A stretch of 64,000 bases of DNA, from positions 1,053,501 to 1,117,500 of the forward strand of contig JAMXDE010000022.1 of NCBI GenBank assembly GCA_026770025.1, written 5' to 3'. The first letter of the stretch is position 1; each line of letters starts with the position of its first letter. The stretch is from Craspedostauros australis. Lineage: Eukaryota > Bacillariophyta > Bacillariophyceae > Mastogloiales > Achnanthaceae. The position numbers were made by a program, and so were the translations under genes. Positions 30,594 through 39,733 of the stretch are shown in pieces. The notes beneath the pieces are model-generated. The model saw nothing but the letters and a program-made list of their open reading frames with translations, made no database searches and was not told the DNA's origin.

Positions 30594-32222
30594 ATGGCTC
30601 CCACAACACCAGCCGCTGATAATCCATCACAGAAACCATACACCGAGTGGAAAGGTACCAGCGACGACGCAGCGTACATCATCGGTGGTCTCTTCCGCAA
30701 CGAAATCGCCCCCAACTTCAAACAGTTCATCACCAACCATCCTGACTGGATCCAGGCACCACCAGGCAAGAACTACAACCGCAACAACCTGCGTGGCAAC
30801 TTCAGAAGCTGCATCAATCGTCTCAAGCTCCACAGGGAAGGGAAGAATCAGCGTAAGTACACGAGTTGGATTGCTGTGTCACGAGCATGCCTGATCAAAC
30901 TCACATGCTGCTGCTGCTACTGCTTCCATTCTCGTTCAGGCCTGCCAACTGACTTCAAACGCCGAGCTGGCCTCCCTGCTACACCAGACAGGAACAGGGA
31001 CATCACAGCAACAGAGCGCAGTGGCTTGGCCATTCAACCAGGCGACGCATTTGGAGAGAGCGACGACGACGACGAGAGCTTCGTTGACAACGATCACGAA
31101 AGTGATATCAGCTTGGAGAGCATCGATCTCGATAGTGGCACCACCAGCACCACTACCAACAACAACAACAGCAACAATAACACTAACAACAACGCAGACC
31201 TCACTCCAGGGCATCTCACAACTCTTGGAAGTCCCATCTCTGAGGCATCCTTTGAACCAGATCCTCAAGCCAGCACACAGATCGCAGCAGCCAGATCCGT
31301 TCATTCTCCTGTTGTTCGTTTTTCTGAGACGCTCGTTGACACCCCTTTGGTGACAGCGCCACCGCAAACCAATCCATCCAACAAGCGCGCGCGTTTCGAG
31401 GAGGACCATCGCGACACAACCACCACCACCACCAGCAGCCCACCAGCGAACACCAACGAACACGAATTGGGACCAAGGAAGATCGATTTTGGCGAAGTTG
31501 GCGAATTGACAAAAAGTATGAAGAAGATGACCGTCAACCCGTTGGGCCAGGAATTCAAGGCCCTCGTCTTGGGGGGCCTACATCTTATCCCCATCAGTGT
31601 GGACGAACCAACCAAAACTGCGAATCAAGCTGATCAGCGTCGTGGCTTTTCAATCCACTACCACTGCCCGTACCTCATGCACTGGGAGAATGTGGCATTC
31701 CAAATTGTGGAGGAGAGTGCGCGGCAATTCTTGGAGCTCTCCCTCAAGGTCCATGTGCGATTTTTCGATGCAGCAACTTACTTGCCACAGACAGATGAGA
31801 ACACACAGGACAGCAAGCATGAAGTGGCCAAGATGTTCTCCAAGGAGCAGGCTGGAGTGCAGCTGTACTATGACAAATTGTTTGAGGCAGCAAGCATGGA
31901 CTTCCCTGTGTCTGATGGCTTCATGTTTGTCAAGGTGCGCAAACTTTTCCCGTCCAAGGTGGTACCGAACTTCGTTGACCGCTTCGAGCAATACAAAGAT
32001 GTTGCGCATGACGAAGATCCGCTCGAGTGCACTGAGATCAACACGAACTTTGGATACAACGTGAAGAACGAAGGCGACGACACTGATCCAGTGTCTTTTG
32101 TCATGAACACTGCAACTGTGTTGTGCCCCAAACAGCAGAACTCTGCCACCTCTGCGACTCCGAAGAGAAACACCAAACGCTCACTCAGACGCCCAAAGGC
32201 AACAACCCCAATGGCACCTTAA
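30594..32222 (+). CDS. Asn/Thr-rich protein of unknown function, two exons
   Basis: Starts at ATG 30594 (MAPTTPAADN). An 87-bp intron (30853-30939, GTAAGT...TTCAG) has a length divisible by three and no in-frame stop, so retention would add 29 residues; spliced it is about 513 residues. I do not recognise the family. Residues about 15-85 (YIIGGLFRNEIAPNF ... NYNRNNLRGNFRSCINRLKLHR) look like a compact basic helical domain and resemble in pattern the repeats of the gene at 55630-56166. The middle is low complexity (NNNNSNNNTNNN, TTTTTTSSP). The C-terminal half (GFSIHYHCPYLMHWEN, SARQFLELSLKVHVRFFDAAT, VKVRKLFPSKVVPNFVDRFE) appears folded. The tail is basic (RNTKRSLRRPK), suggesting a nuclear location. 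Confidence 0.7.
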   Translation: MAPTTPAADNPSQKPYTEWKGTSDDAAYIIGGLFRNEIAPNFKQFITNHPDWIQAPPGKNYNRNNLRGNFRSCINRLKLHREGKNQRKYTSWIAVSRACLIKLTCCCCYCFHSRSGLPTDFKRRAGLPATPDRNRDITATERSGLAIQPGDAFGESDDDDESFVDNDHESDISLESIDLDSGTTSTTTNNNNSNNNTNNNADLTPGHLTTLGSPISEASFEPDPQASTQIAAARSVHSPVVRFSETLVDTPLVTAPPQTNPSNKRARFEEDHRDTTTTTTSSPPANTNEHELGPRKIDFGEVGELTKSMKKMTVNPLGQEFKALVLGGLHLIPISVDEPTKTANQADQRRGFSIHYHCPYLMHWENVAFQIVEESARQFLELSLKVHVRFFDAATYLPQTDENTQDSKHEVAKMFSKEQAGVQLYYDKLFEAASMDFPVSDGFMFVKVRKLFPSKVVPNFVDRFEQYKDVAHDEDPLECTEINTNFGYNVKNEGDDTDPVSFVMNTATVLCPKQQNSATSATPKRNTKRSLRRPKATTPMAP

Positions 32223-32830
32223 TTACTCCACACATTAATAGTCCCACACAAGTCAATCAACCACAACACGAACAAATGCACACTTAATCAGCAAAACCAG
32301 CAGTTGCCAACAACACAGGAGTGGTGCTTCTCGGGTTTGTGAGTTGCTTCGCTCTCCGCACTCCAACACTGGTTGCCCCGGTCATGCTATTCAGTCCAAG
32401 CCGCTGTAGCGTACGTGTTTCATTTCAGCTTATTTTCCGACCTATGGTAATTTTTATTTTTTACCGTTGCTCCCAGAGAGTGATGATGTCTGCTGATGCG
32501 ATGGTTTGCCTCTGCCGAGCCATTTTTCTCGCTTTGTTGATGAATTGTGTTGAGCCGTAATTACCGCAGATCCCAATTTGTTATTATTGTTTGTTATAAT
32601 TACCCTTAACTACCTAAAGATACGTTTCAACGTTTGTTGACATTTTGTGAGACAGAACGCAGGTTCATGCGGATGGCTTGTCGTACCATCCGCAGGCAAA
32701 GACAGCAACATCGACCGCAACCCGAATTAGGTACGACTATGATACCATGCATACTCATACATCAGAGGCAACGTTCGTGAAAGACGAAAGAGACGGAAAG
32801 AGCGAGCGAGAGAGATAGACATAGAGAGCA
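32223..32830. other. Intergenic region
   Basis: AT-rich. A perfect-looking small hairpin, GGTAATTTTTATTTTTTACC, lies at about 32446-32465, and TAATTACC words near 32562 and 32600. It includes the promoter of the next gene. No gene seen. Confidence 0.5.
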
Positions 32831-34366
32831 ATGGGAACGATGCGACTCCGTTCCGATGCAGTGTTCCACGTGCATGAAAGGAAGATGAAGACATTCCTCA
32901 CTTGCCGCAAGATGATGGCTCGACCATCACTGACGTTGCTGACAACAGCCATCACAATGGTGATGGCAACGACCATGGCAATGGCATGCATCCCAATTGC
33001 GGAAGCTGCATTGGCGTCCGCGTACGCGTCAACATCAACATCAACTACGACGGCGGGGACGAGGGCGCACAGCGCAGCTTTCGTGTTTCAGTCTCACAGA
33101 CGCACCTTTGGTCCAACTCATGATACTCGTGACGGTAGAAACCACTTGCCACAGACAACTGCTCAGGGAAAAACGTACATCGGCACTCATCCGCATGCGT
33201 TCGATCCGCATCGATCTTTGCAAATTCTGCAGTCCAGTACGCAGAGCAGTGGCGACGACTTCGACGCAGCGCAACAACCACCCACGGTGCATCTATCCAC
33301 GCACCAAGCCAACTATACCCTCACTCGTCCTGACGATGACTTGGAGTACCAATACGAGTACAAATACAACAAACTGACAATCCAGCACAGCTCTCCGCAA
33401 TCAGGCAGCCAACCTTCGTCGCGCAACGGCACTACCACCGGCGTCCTGCTCATCCACCCCATCGGCGTCGGCATCGGCCGATGGTTCTACGATCGACTAT
33501 TGCACTCCATTCAACAACATGTCACAGCAGCAAAGAGTACAGGCGTTGGCGCAAGTGACACCACCTTCTTCATTCCGGACCTGCTGGGAAGTGATAGCGC
33601 AAGCAACCCATCGAGCGACAGCAACGCACGTTATCCGCTCCTCAACATTTCCGACTGGACATCGCAGTTGGAATCGTTGTTGCACGAAAATGACGACGAG
33701 ATCACGGATTGGTACATCGTTGCCAACGGTGGCTGTTCGCCCATCGCCTTGCAGTTGGCGGCAGCACGCAGCGCTTCGCCCAACATCATCCTTTCCTCTT
33801 TGCCCAGCCTCCCGTTCTTCCTCAATGCCACCGATCCGAAGCGCGTCGCGCGGTCCTACCGCATCCTGTGCGGACCGCTTGGACAGATGTTCTGGTGGTA
33901 CGCGTGCCGACCATCTTTCATCGAGAACTTCTCCAAACGCAACCTGATTGCCAACGCCACCAAGCTGGGCGCCGATTGGATCGAGAACTGCGTGTCGTGC
34001 GGCAAGCAGAATCGAGGTCGATCCAAGTATGCCACGTTCGCCTTTTTGGCGGGCACTTTGCAAGATGGGTGCGTGGCATCATTGGCGCGGTTGCAGCAGC
34101 ACGCATCGTCATCGGCCGTCATCCATACCATCCGCGGGTTGGATAAGCGTCCCAACGAAGCACGCAGCGTGTTTTGGAAGAAGCGCAAGAAGCCACAACC
34201 AACGCAGAAAACGTTTCGCGAATACATTGAAGGCGTTGGGCTGGCGGGCCGTGAAGAGTATGTGAATGGGCGGATCAGTTTGGCGTACGAAGATCCAGAT
34301 GGATACGCAGCGGCGATCTTCGCATGCATGAATGATGGCGGCACTTCCGATAGGACTATAGAGTGA
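32831..34366 (+). CDS. Alpha/beta-hydrolase fold protein, probably plastid targeted
   Basis: Single exon of 511 residues from ATG 32831. A hydrophobic segment (LTLLTTAITMVMATTMAMA) precedes AHSAAFVFQSHRR, whose AAF context fits the secondary-plastid presequence; if so a nearby internal ATG (MARPSL) could be the real start. After a long polar linker the hydrolase core begins at GVLLIHPIGVGIGRWFYDRL. The nucleophile elbow region reads WYIVANGGCSPIALQLA: aligned on the usual V-G-H-S-x-G-G, the Ser position holds Gly, so a classical serine hydrolase mechanism is doubtful, and Cys or Ser one or two residues on could serve instead. Other segments (NIILSSLPSLPFFLNAT, EYVNGRISLAYEDPDGYAAAIF) fit the lid and C-terminal parts. 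Substrate unknown. Confidence 0.75.
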   Translation: MGTMRLRSDAVFHVHERKMKTFLTCRKMMARPSLTLLTTAITMVMATTMAMACIPIAEAALASAYASTSTSTTTAGTRAHSAAFVFQSHRRTFGPTHDTRDGRNHLPQTTAQGKTYIGTHPHAFDPHRSLQILQSSTQSSGDDFDAAQQPPTVHLSTHQANYTLTRPDDDLEYQYEYKYNKLTIQHSSPQSGSQPSSRNGTTTGVLLIHPIGVGIGRWFYDRLLHSIQQHVTAAKSTGVGASDTTFFIPDLLGSDSASNPSSDSNARYPLLNISDWTSQLESLLHENDDEITDWYIVANGGCSPIALQLAAARSASPNIILSSLPSLPFFLNATDPKRVARSYRILCGPLGQMFWWYACRPSFIENFSKRNLIANATKLGADWIENCVSCGKQNRGRSKYATFAFLAGTLQDGCVASLARLQQHASSSAVIHTIRGLDKRPNEARSVFWKKRKKPQPTQKTFREYIEGVGLAGREEYVNGRISLAYEDPDGYAAAIFACMNDGGTSDRTIE

Positions 34367-34476
34367 TATGATTTCATCCGAGTAACTGTAGCACGCTAAG
34401 TACTGTTGGTTAAAGAGAGTCAGCGAGATTATGGCTTTGAAGAGATGGATAATCGGTTCTGCATGACAGCATCCAC

Positions 34477-35562
34477 TCAATGCTCCTTGAGCGGCACGAC
34501 AAGAATGCGACATCGACGACCTATTGTCTCCGTGGAATCGCCTTCACTTTCCGAATTTGCTGTTCCTATGCATTGCGTCACCGATAGAACGAGGCTATCG
34601 CCGACGCCGATCTCGCGTTCCGCAACGGCACGATAACCTTGGACGATATTCTGCACTGCTTCTTCGACACTGCAATGCACGTGGGTGGATCGAGCCAGCG
34701 AAGGTGCCTCTCTCATCGTGCGAGTACGAACATCCTCCGAGTTCAGTGCCGATGAAGCCGGTGAAGAAAATGTCTGATCAAGGATGGGTTGCAGCAGATG
34801 GCGTCCCGTACCACCTGTCGCAACAGCGACTTGCTCGTACGATCCGATGGCATCGTAGCAGTAGGCAACGCCACCGCGGCCGTCGTTGCTCATACCAGAC
34901 ACAACGCAGAAGCTGTAGAATGGAAATCCACGTCGCAGGTAGAGGAACTGGCTCAGGAGGTTGGCTACTTGCCTCGCGTCATTCGACTTGGAATGGCCAA
35001 AGTAGGTCGCCGCAGTGAGTTCGCTTTGGATCGTGCTCTTGAGGGCCGTGCAATCCGTGCTGCAGCCAGTCGATGCTATCCACACGGGACATGGCTCGTG
35101 GACGTCGTGGGAAACGAAGTCTGCTTGTGTGTAGTCCTCAAACAGGCTCGATGTCGAACCTGATGACGATGATATCTTCTCCTTGGATGCACTGTTGTTG
35201 GTGACATCCGATCTCGCACCATTCGACAGGATTTGCGATAGATCGGGCTGATCATCCCCACCCTGCGGCATCCACATGCGATCGCTGATGCGCTGCCGTG
35301 ACAGCAGCTGATATCCGCCCTCCCCGATCATGCGCGTATCCGTTGCAACGATGGCGAAGTCTCTGCCTGCCACTGCGCACGCCAACCCACCATTGAGCTC
35401 GTACGGATCAAACTTCGCACGGCATTGTTGCACGAGCAACGCTAGCGCCATCAGCACCACAAAAGAAGGCACCCGTGCGCATGCTGATGTCCTTGAATGG
35501 AGCGATCGCCGATGGGAGCGGGAACCTCTCGCAGACGATGATACTCGTGCTGGTGCTCTCAT
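34477..35562 (-). CDS. Proteasome subunit beta type-1-like protein with N-terminal hydrophobic leader
   Basis: ATG at 35560-35562, 361 residues, single exon. The body matches the non-catalytic 20S subunit beta-6 (PSMB1): KFDPYELNGGLACAVAGRDFAIVATDTRM, later LLSQFLYLRRGFPFYSFCVVSG, GVAYCYDAIGSYEQVAVATGG and a C-terminal AEREIGVGDSLVLSVTQ. Two oddities stand out. The ~50 residues before the fold are Arg/Ser-rich and end in FVVLMALALLVQQCRA, which looks like a signal peptide or anchor. A ~50-residue polar insert (from about DDQPDLSQILSNG) replaces the normal strand before the ASTGCSTDC segment. It may be the only beta-6 of the cell or a divergent paralogue with another location; the sequence alone cannot decide. 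Confidence 0.82.
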   Translation of the reverse strand: MRAPARVSSSARGSRSHRRSLHSRTSACARVPSFVVLMALALLVQQCRAKFDPYELNGGLACAVAGRDFAIVATDTRMIGEGGYQLLSRQRISDRMWMPQGGDDQPDLSQILSNGARSDVTNNSASKEKISSSSGSTSSLFEDYTQADFVSHDVHEPCPVWIASTGCSTDCTALKSTIQSELTAATYFGHSKSNDARQVANLLSQFLYLRRGFPFYSFCVVSGMSNDGRGGVAYCYDAIGSYEQVAVATGGTGRHLLQPILDQTFSSPASSALNSEDVRTRTMREAPSLARSTHVHCSVEEAVQNIVQGYRAVAEREIGVGDSLVLSVTQCIGTANSESEGDSTETIGRRCRILVVPLKEH

Positions 35563-36045
35563 CGTTCTTGTCTTCGTACAATAGCTGCGCACGACTATTG
35601 GTAGTATACAATATAATGTTATATACTATTATAGAATATATAATAGATCGTAGGTAAGCAATCATGTCCATCTCCATGTTCTTTGGAGTGCTCGTGTTGC
35701 GGTTCCAGCACGACATTCCTTCTGTGCTGCGCTTTTGTTGTTGGTTTCGGATCTCGTTTTCAAGTCGGCATTTGTGGGACTCAAAGAAGCTACGAGTCAC
35801 GAGCTATTTGTGCCATGTCCTCCTCCTTCCGACGACCGGCGACGTTCCACACAACAATGGTCTCCTTCACTCCACTGCGCCCCTTCGATCTACTACTACT
35901 GAAGTAGAAGGGACGCATCATCACAACTCCACCAAACAGGAGCAACGGCGATACGTGGGATACTCGCGGCAACGTCGGCAGTGTGCCTCTTCGGACGGCT
36001 CGAGTGCCATGTCATCATAATCTGCACCTGCACCATCTCAGAACG
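35563..36045. promoter_or_regulatory. Divergent promoter region
   Basis: 483 bp between the divergently transcribed proteasome-like gene and glycosyltransferase-like gene 1. It has a very AT-rich palindromic block (GTATACAATATAATG, TATATACTATTATAG) at 35606-35645. A 118-codon open frame at 35664-36020 (+) has no family resemblance. Confidence 0.5.
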
Positions 36046-37080
36046 ATGACACCGACGGAAGCAACAGCAGCAGCAACATCAGCACGGAGAGCAACGCCTG
36101 CCCTCATGTCGATGACGCCATCAAGGATGCCCAAAGGCAGCAGCCGGTCGAATGCCACTTTGATGCTGGGGATCGTGATCATTCTGCTGCAACTGATTCA
36201 ACACATGCGCACTCTACCTGAATGGACGCGCAGGGACGGGTGTGCGCAGGACAGTCAGATGGCGAACCTCATGGGAAGCCAAACTCGTGCAGAGGCAGAT
36301 CAAACGCAGAGGAGACGGTACACGGGCCTCGCCATCACAGCATCGCTCAATCACAAGAGGGACGACTTCAACCTCAATATCAAACGCAAGATGAAGTTCG
36401 AATTCATCGGATCATGGTACGATTCGCTGCACCAATTCCCCGACATGAAGGGCGTCATCATCAACACCATGTTCAACGCGAAGGCGCAGAGCAAGCTCAC
36501 CACAGACCAGGTCAACTTCGTCAATGTGAATCTGCAAAGCGCGTTGCACAGCAAATGCGCCAATCGATCGTTGAACGACCAGCGATTCTTCTTCATTGAG
36601 AACTACCTGCAGAGACGGCTCGCCCCCAATGCGACGCAGGATGAGCCACTCGATTACATCCTCCTGACCGACGGACAGGACGTCTCCTTCTTCCGCAACC
36701 CGTTCGAGTACATGCGAGTGATGGATGAGACGACCGGCGGCGATCCGCACTTGTTCGTCGGCAGCGAGTTCTTTGTTGCCGAGGAAGGCATGCAATGGCA
36801 AAATAAGAATTGGATGGAATGTTTCGACATGCCATACACGTACCAGCTGTTCTTGAATGCCGGCATCATCGGCGGCCATGTTTCCGTCGTGTTGCCACTC
36901 ATTCAGGAAATGAATCGTTGGATGTTGCCGGCGCCTGTTCCAGTCTGTGATCAAGCCGCGTTGCAGCTCGTGGCCATGACTGCGCACGCGGATAGGATCA
37001 TCACGGGGTATCCGCTGCACACGCGGTTCAAGGAATATCAACCGCAGAACGAATCGAGGGCGTACATTCAGCACAAGTGA
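36046..37080 (+). CDS. Glycosyltransferase-like type II membrane protein, tandem copy 1
   Basis: ATG 36046, 344 residues. A short basic N-terminus is followed by one membrane anchor (ATLMLGIVIILLQLIQHM, about residues 37-55), so Golgi type II topology is likely. The lumenal domain resembles nucleotide-diphospho-sugar transferases: YDSLHQFPDMKGVIINTMF, SLNDQRFFFIENYLQ, the candidate metal/sugar-nucleotide motif ILLTDGQDVSFFRNPFEYM, the LFVGSEFF strand, FLNAGIIGGHVSVVLPLI and the catalytic-like CDQAALQL near the end, with a C-terminal AYIQHK. The gene at 38119-39198 is a clear paralogue over the whole lumenal domain. Acceptor and donor are unknown, and the GT family is not assigned. Confidence 0.8.
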   Translation: MTPTEATAAATSARRATPALMSMTPSRMPKGSSRSNATLMLGIVIILLQLIQHMRTLPEWTRRDGCAQDSQMANLMGSQTRAEADQTQRRRYTGLAITASLNHKRDDFNLNIKRKMKFEFIGSWYDSLHQFPDMKGVIINTMFNAKAQSKLTTDQVNFVNVNLQSALHSKCANRSLNDQRFFFIENYLQRRLAPNATQDEPLDYILLTDGQDVSFFRNPFEYMRVMDETTGGDPHLFVGSEFFVAEEGMQWQNKNWMECFDMPYTYQLFLNAGIIGGHVSVVLPLIQEMNRWMLPAPVPVCDQAALQLVAMTAHADRIITGYPLHTRFKEYQPQNESRAYIQHK

Positions 37081-38118
37081 GGAGGAGAGGACGCATGGGC
37101 AGCGCGAGAAGGGGGAATGTACCGTTGGGGCACGGTATCCATGGTCATGAGTCTAACATCATGGCAAACTGTATGAAGTATTGAATACAACAACGAGCTG
37201 GTCGGTGTGGTTGATCTGCATGGTCTAACGGAATACTTGCATCATGGAATAGTGTTCTTAGGAAGATTTGGAGCACGTACGCCATGTGACACAATCGAGA
37301 TGTTGTGGTAGGTCCGACGTACGACGTAGGACTTACAAGTATGCCTGCGAAGACTAGTTTCAGAGGTTGGTAGCTTCTCTTGCGATGTCGGGATTGGCTG
37401 TTGTCCCTCGCAAAATGTCCAGAATGACTGAAATGGCCGGCGCAACACAAAGACAACATTGAAAAATTTAGCGACGCAAGGAAACACAACAACTGTTCCT
37501 CGGGAGGCACGGTAATTTAGTTGAAAGCGCGTTGAGACGACCTACGCAAGAATCCATCCAGTCCGGTCCCGTTCACAAACCACGGTTCACTCGAATGCGT
37601 CGAACGATGACACTTGGGAATTAGTCGATGTGGTCGTCCGCACACGGAGTGGAGTTTCAACAAAATTACCGTGTCTTGTTGTAGAGAAAATTAGCGTACT
37701 CTGCTCAAGATAGCAGTACATGGAAATGGTTGATGTGTTTCCTTTCGTGGCTAAATTATTTTTTCATTGTTGTCTTCGTGATGCGCCGCCGATTGCAGTC
37801 ATCCAATCATCATGTCAGGCACCAAAATGACCCCCTGGTCAGTGAATTGTTCCGACAAAAAACAACAACGCTGGACCCAGGAGAACCAATGCACAAAGCA
37901 CAACACTCATCACCTCCAAGGACCACCCTTCTCCGTCTCATGGCATTGCACTGTCCTCGATGCAGGTTCCAAACACACACAGCACCATACGGTAGAATAG
38001 AACAAACAGATCCCTCCGCACAGAACTATTCTAGGATATCATATTACTATATATCATATTCTATAATATTATAATACGTAATACGACGATAGAAGAACAG
38101 AAAGACGCAGAATCCAAG
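37081..38118. other. Spacer between the two glycosyltransferase-like genes
   Basis: 1 kb without a supported gene. It contains the fold-back sequence at 37422-37804 and an AT-rich block at 38030-38085 just 5' of copy 2. Confidence 0.55.
37422..37804. repeat. Imperfect fold-back (nested inverted repeat)
   Basis: The left arm 37422-37493 and right arm 37730-37804 are inverted copies of about 70-75% identity (core GACAACATTGAAAAATTTAGC on the left). Inside them a second inverted pair lies at 37508-37526 (CACGGTAATTTAGTTGAAA) and 37655-37673, with one mismatch in 19. The right arm carries about 50 extra bases between the two blocks. The loop is roughly 130 bases. Confidence 0.75.
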
Positions 38119-39198
38119 ATGGCCAGGAAACAGCGAAGAGTCACCACTGCTCGCAACTCCACTTCATCAACGTCGCCATCGCCTTCGTCCCAATGTGGCA
38201 ACCGACAGAACTACGGCATGATGATGGTTCTCGTCGCGATCATCACCCTTCAGATCATCCAGCAGCTGGGACAGCAGTCTGCTGGGATGATAGCAAGCGC
38301 ATGCGTGAAGGACACGCCGATGTCGGATGGGGTTGGAGCTGTGAACTCAGCCGCACAGGCGGCAAGTCCTGCGAACGCTGCAACCGCGGCCATCGGAAAG
38401 CCCGATGCGACGCTGGCACGAGACGAAAGACACGGCGGCCTTGCCATCGTATCATCCTTCAATCACCTGAAGGACAAGCACAACATGGCTCCAAAGCGGC
38501 GGCAGAAGTTCGAGTACATCCAGTCATGGTACGAGTCTCTGCACAAATTCCCAGACATCAAAGGCATCGTCTTCAACACCATGTACGATTCCGACTTCCA
38601 GAAAGAAAAGACCACAGATCAGGTCAAGTTCATCGACGTGGATCTGACCAGCGCAACATCTCTCAAATGCGCCCAGAAATCGTTGAATGACCAACGATTC
38701 TTCCACATCGAAGAGTACCTGACGGAACGGCTCCAAGGAAACTCGACGCACCATGACGACGAGCCGCTCGATTACGTTTTGCTGACCGACGGGCAAGACA
38801 TCACCTTCCTTCGAAATCCATTCGAATACATGAGGGCGACAGACCAGCTGATCGGAGGCAAGCCCAATTTGTTTGTCGGAAGCGAGTTCGAGATCATCGA
38901 CAGAGGCATCGAGTGGCAGAATGGAAAATGGCAGGTATGTTTCGGCATGGAATTCAAACAAAGGCGGTTTCTGAATGCCGGCATCATCGGTGGACACGTT
39001 TCCGTCCTGATGCCATTTCTGAGAGCAATGAACAGTCGCATCCTGTCATCGCCCAACCCGTTCTGCGATCAGGCGTCGCTGCAGCTCGTCACCATGGAAA
39101 TGTTCGCCGACAGGATCATCACGGGGTTCCCGCTGCACACGGTGTTCAAAGGCGAACAAGGAGAGAATGAATCAACTGCGTACATCAAGCACAAATAA
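38119..39198 (+). CDS. Glycosyltransferase-like type II membrane protein, tandem copy 2
   Basis: ATG 38119, 359 residues. Same layout as copy 1: basic Ser/Thr-rich cytosolic tail, membrane anchor (GMMMVLVAIITLQIIQQL) and a lumenal transferase domain with SWYESLHKFPDIKGIVF, SLNDQRFFHIEEYL, VLLTDGQDITFLRNPFEYM, LFVGSEFE, FLNAGIIGGHVSVLMPFL and CDQASLQL, ending YIKHK. Conserved residues are kept, so both copies are probably active. Copy 2 has a longer stem after the anchor (Ala/Asn-rich). The pair arose by tandem duplication; the membrane segments diverged while the putative catalytic motifs were held. Confidence 0.8.
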   Translation: MARKQRRVTTARNSTSSTSPSPSSQCGNRQNYGMMMVLVAIITLQIIQQLGQQSAGMIASACVKDTPMSDGVGAVNSAAQAASPANAATAAIGKPDATLARDERHGGLAIVSSFNHLKDKHNMAPKRRQKFEYIQSWYESLHKFPDIKGIVFNTMYDSDFQKEKTTDQVKFIDVDLTSATSLKCAQKSLNDQRFFHIEEYLTERLQGNSTHHDDEPLDYVLLTDGQDITFLRNPFEYMRATDQLIGGKPNLFVGSEFEIIDRGIEWQNGKWQVCFGMEFKQRRFLNAGIIGGHVSVLMPFLRAMNSRILSSPNPFCDQASLQLVTMEMFADRIITGFPLHTVFKGEQGENESTAYIKHK

Positions 39199-39733
39199 AT
39201 AATGGCGATGGCGACGAATGATGGTGTGGAATACGACCAGAGAAATGTCGGCATTGTTTCATAGAGTTGGATGAGAGACAGCACAGGTGCGATCACAGCA
39301 TGTGTTGGTCCTACTATGGCACGAGTGTTGCAAGGAGGAGGATATCGATTGTTAGTCGTAAAATCACAGCACGGGAGAGCAGGTTGTCTTGTCGCATGAG
39401 CACACATCCGAGCTTGGGACTTGAGAGAGCAACCGATTCGTGTCCACAACAGTTTGCCACACAGCCGGTGTGACGGCCAGACTGAAACGAGCTCGTTTGA
39501 AATCGTGGATTGATAGTATCTGCCGCAGCTCCCCATTCACAATCCAAAACGAAGAATCCATCGCCACACATTTCTGCGCGTGTCCACAACTCTGAGTTCG
39601 GATGCAACACGGCATTGTTGTTGCGATCAAGTGTCATCGATCAAGCACATATTCTATTAGTAACATTATTATCTATCGACTCGTACAACCAACTCGTCGA
39701 AGAGATCAGCAAAAGTACTGTGCTCGATTACAA
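39199..39733. other. Intergenic region
   Basis: Between copy 2 and the CLPTM1-like gene. An upstream in-frame ATG for CLPTM1 lies at 39602. No other gene seen. Confidence 0.5.

Noticed and set aside
35664-36020. 118-codon ORF upstream of glycosyltransferase-like gene 1
   Set aside because: It lies in the divergent promoter, has no family resemblance, and ends just before the start of the better supported gene.
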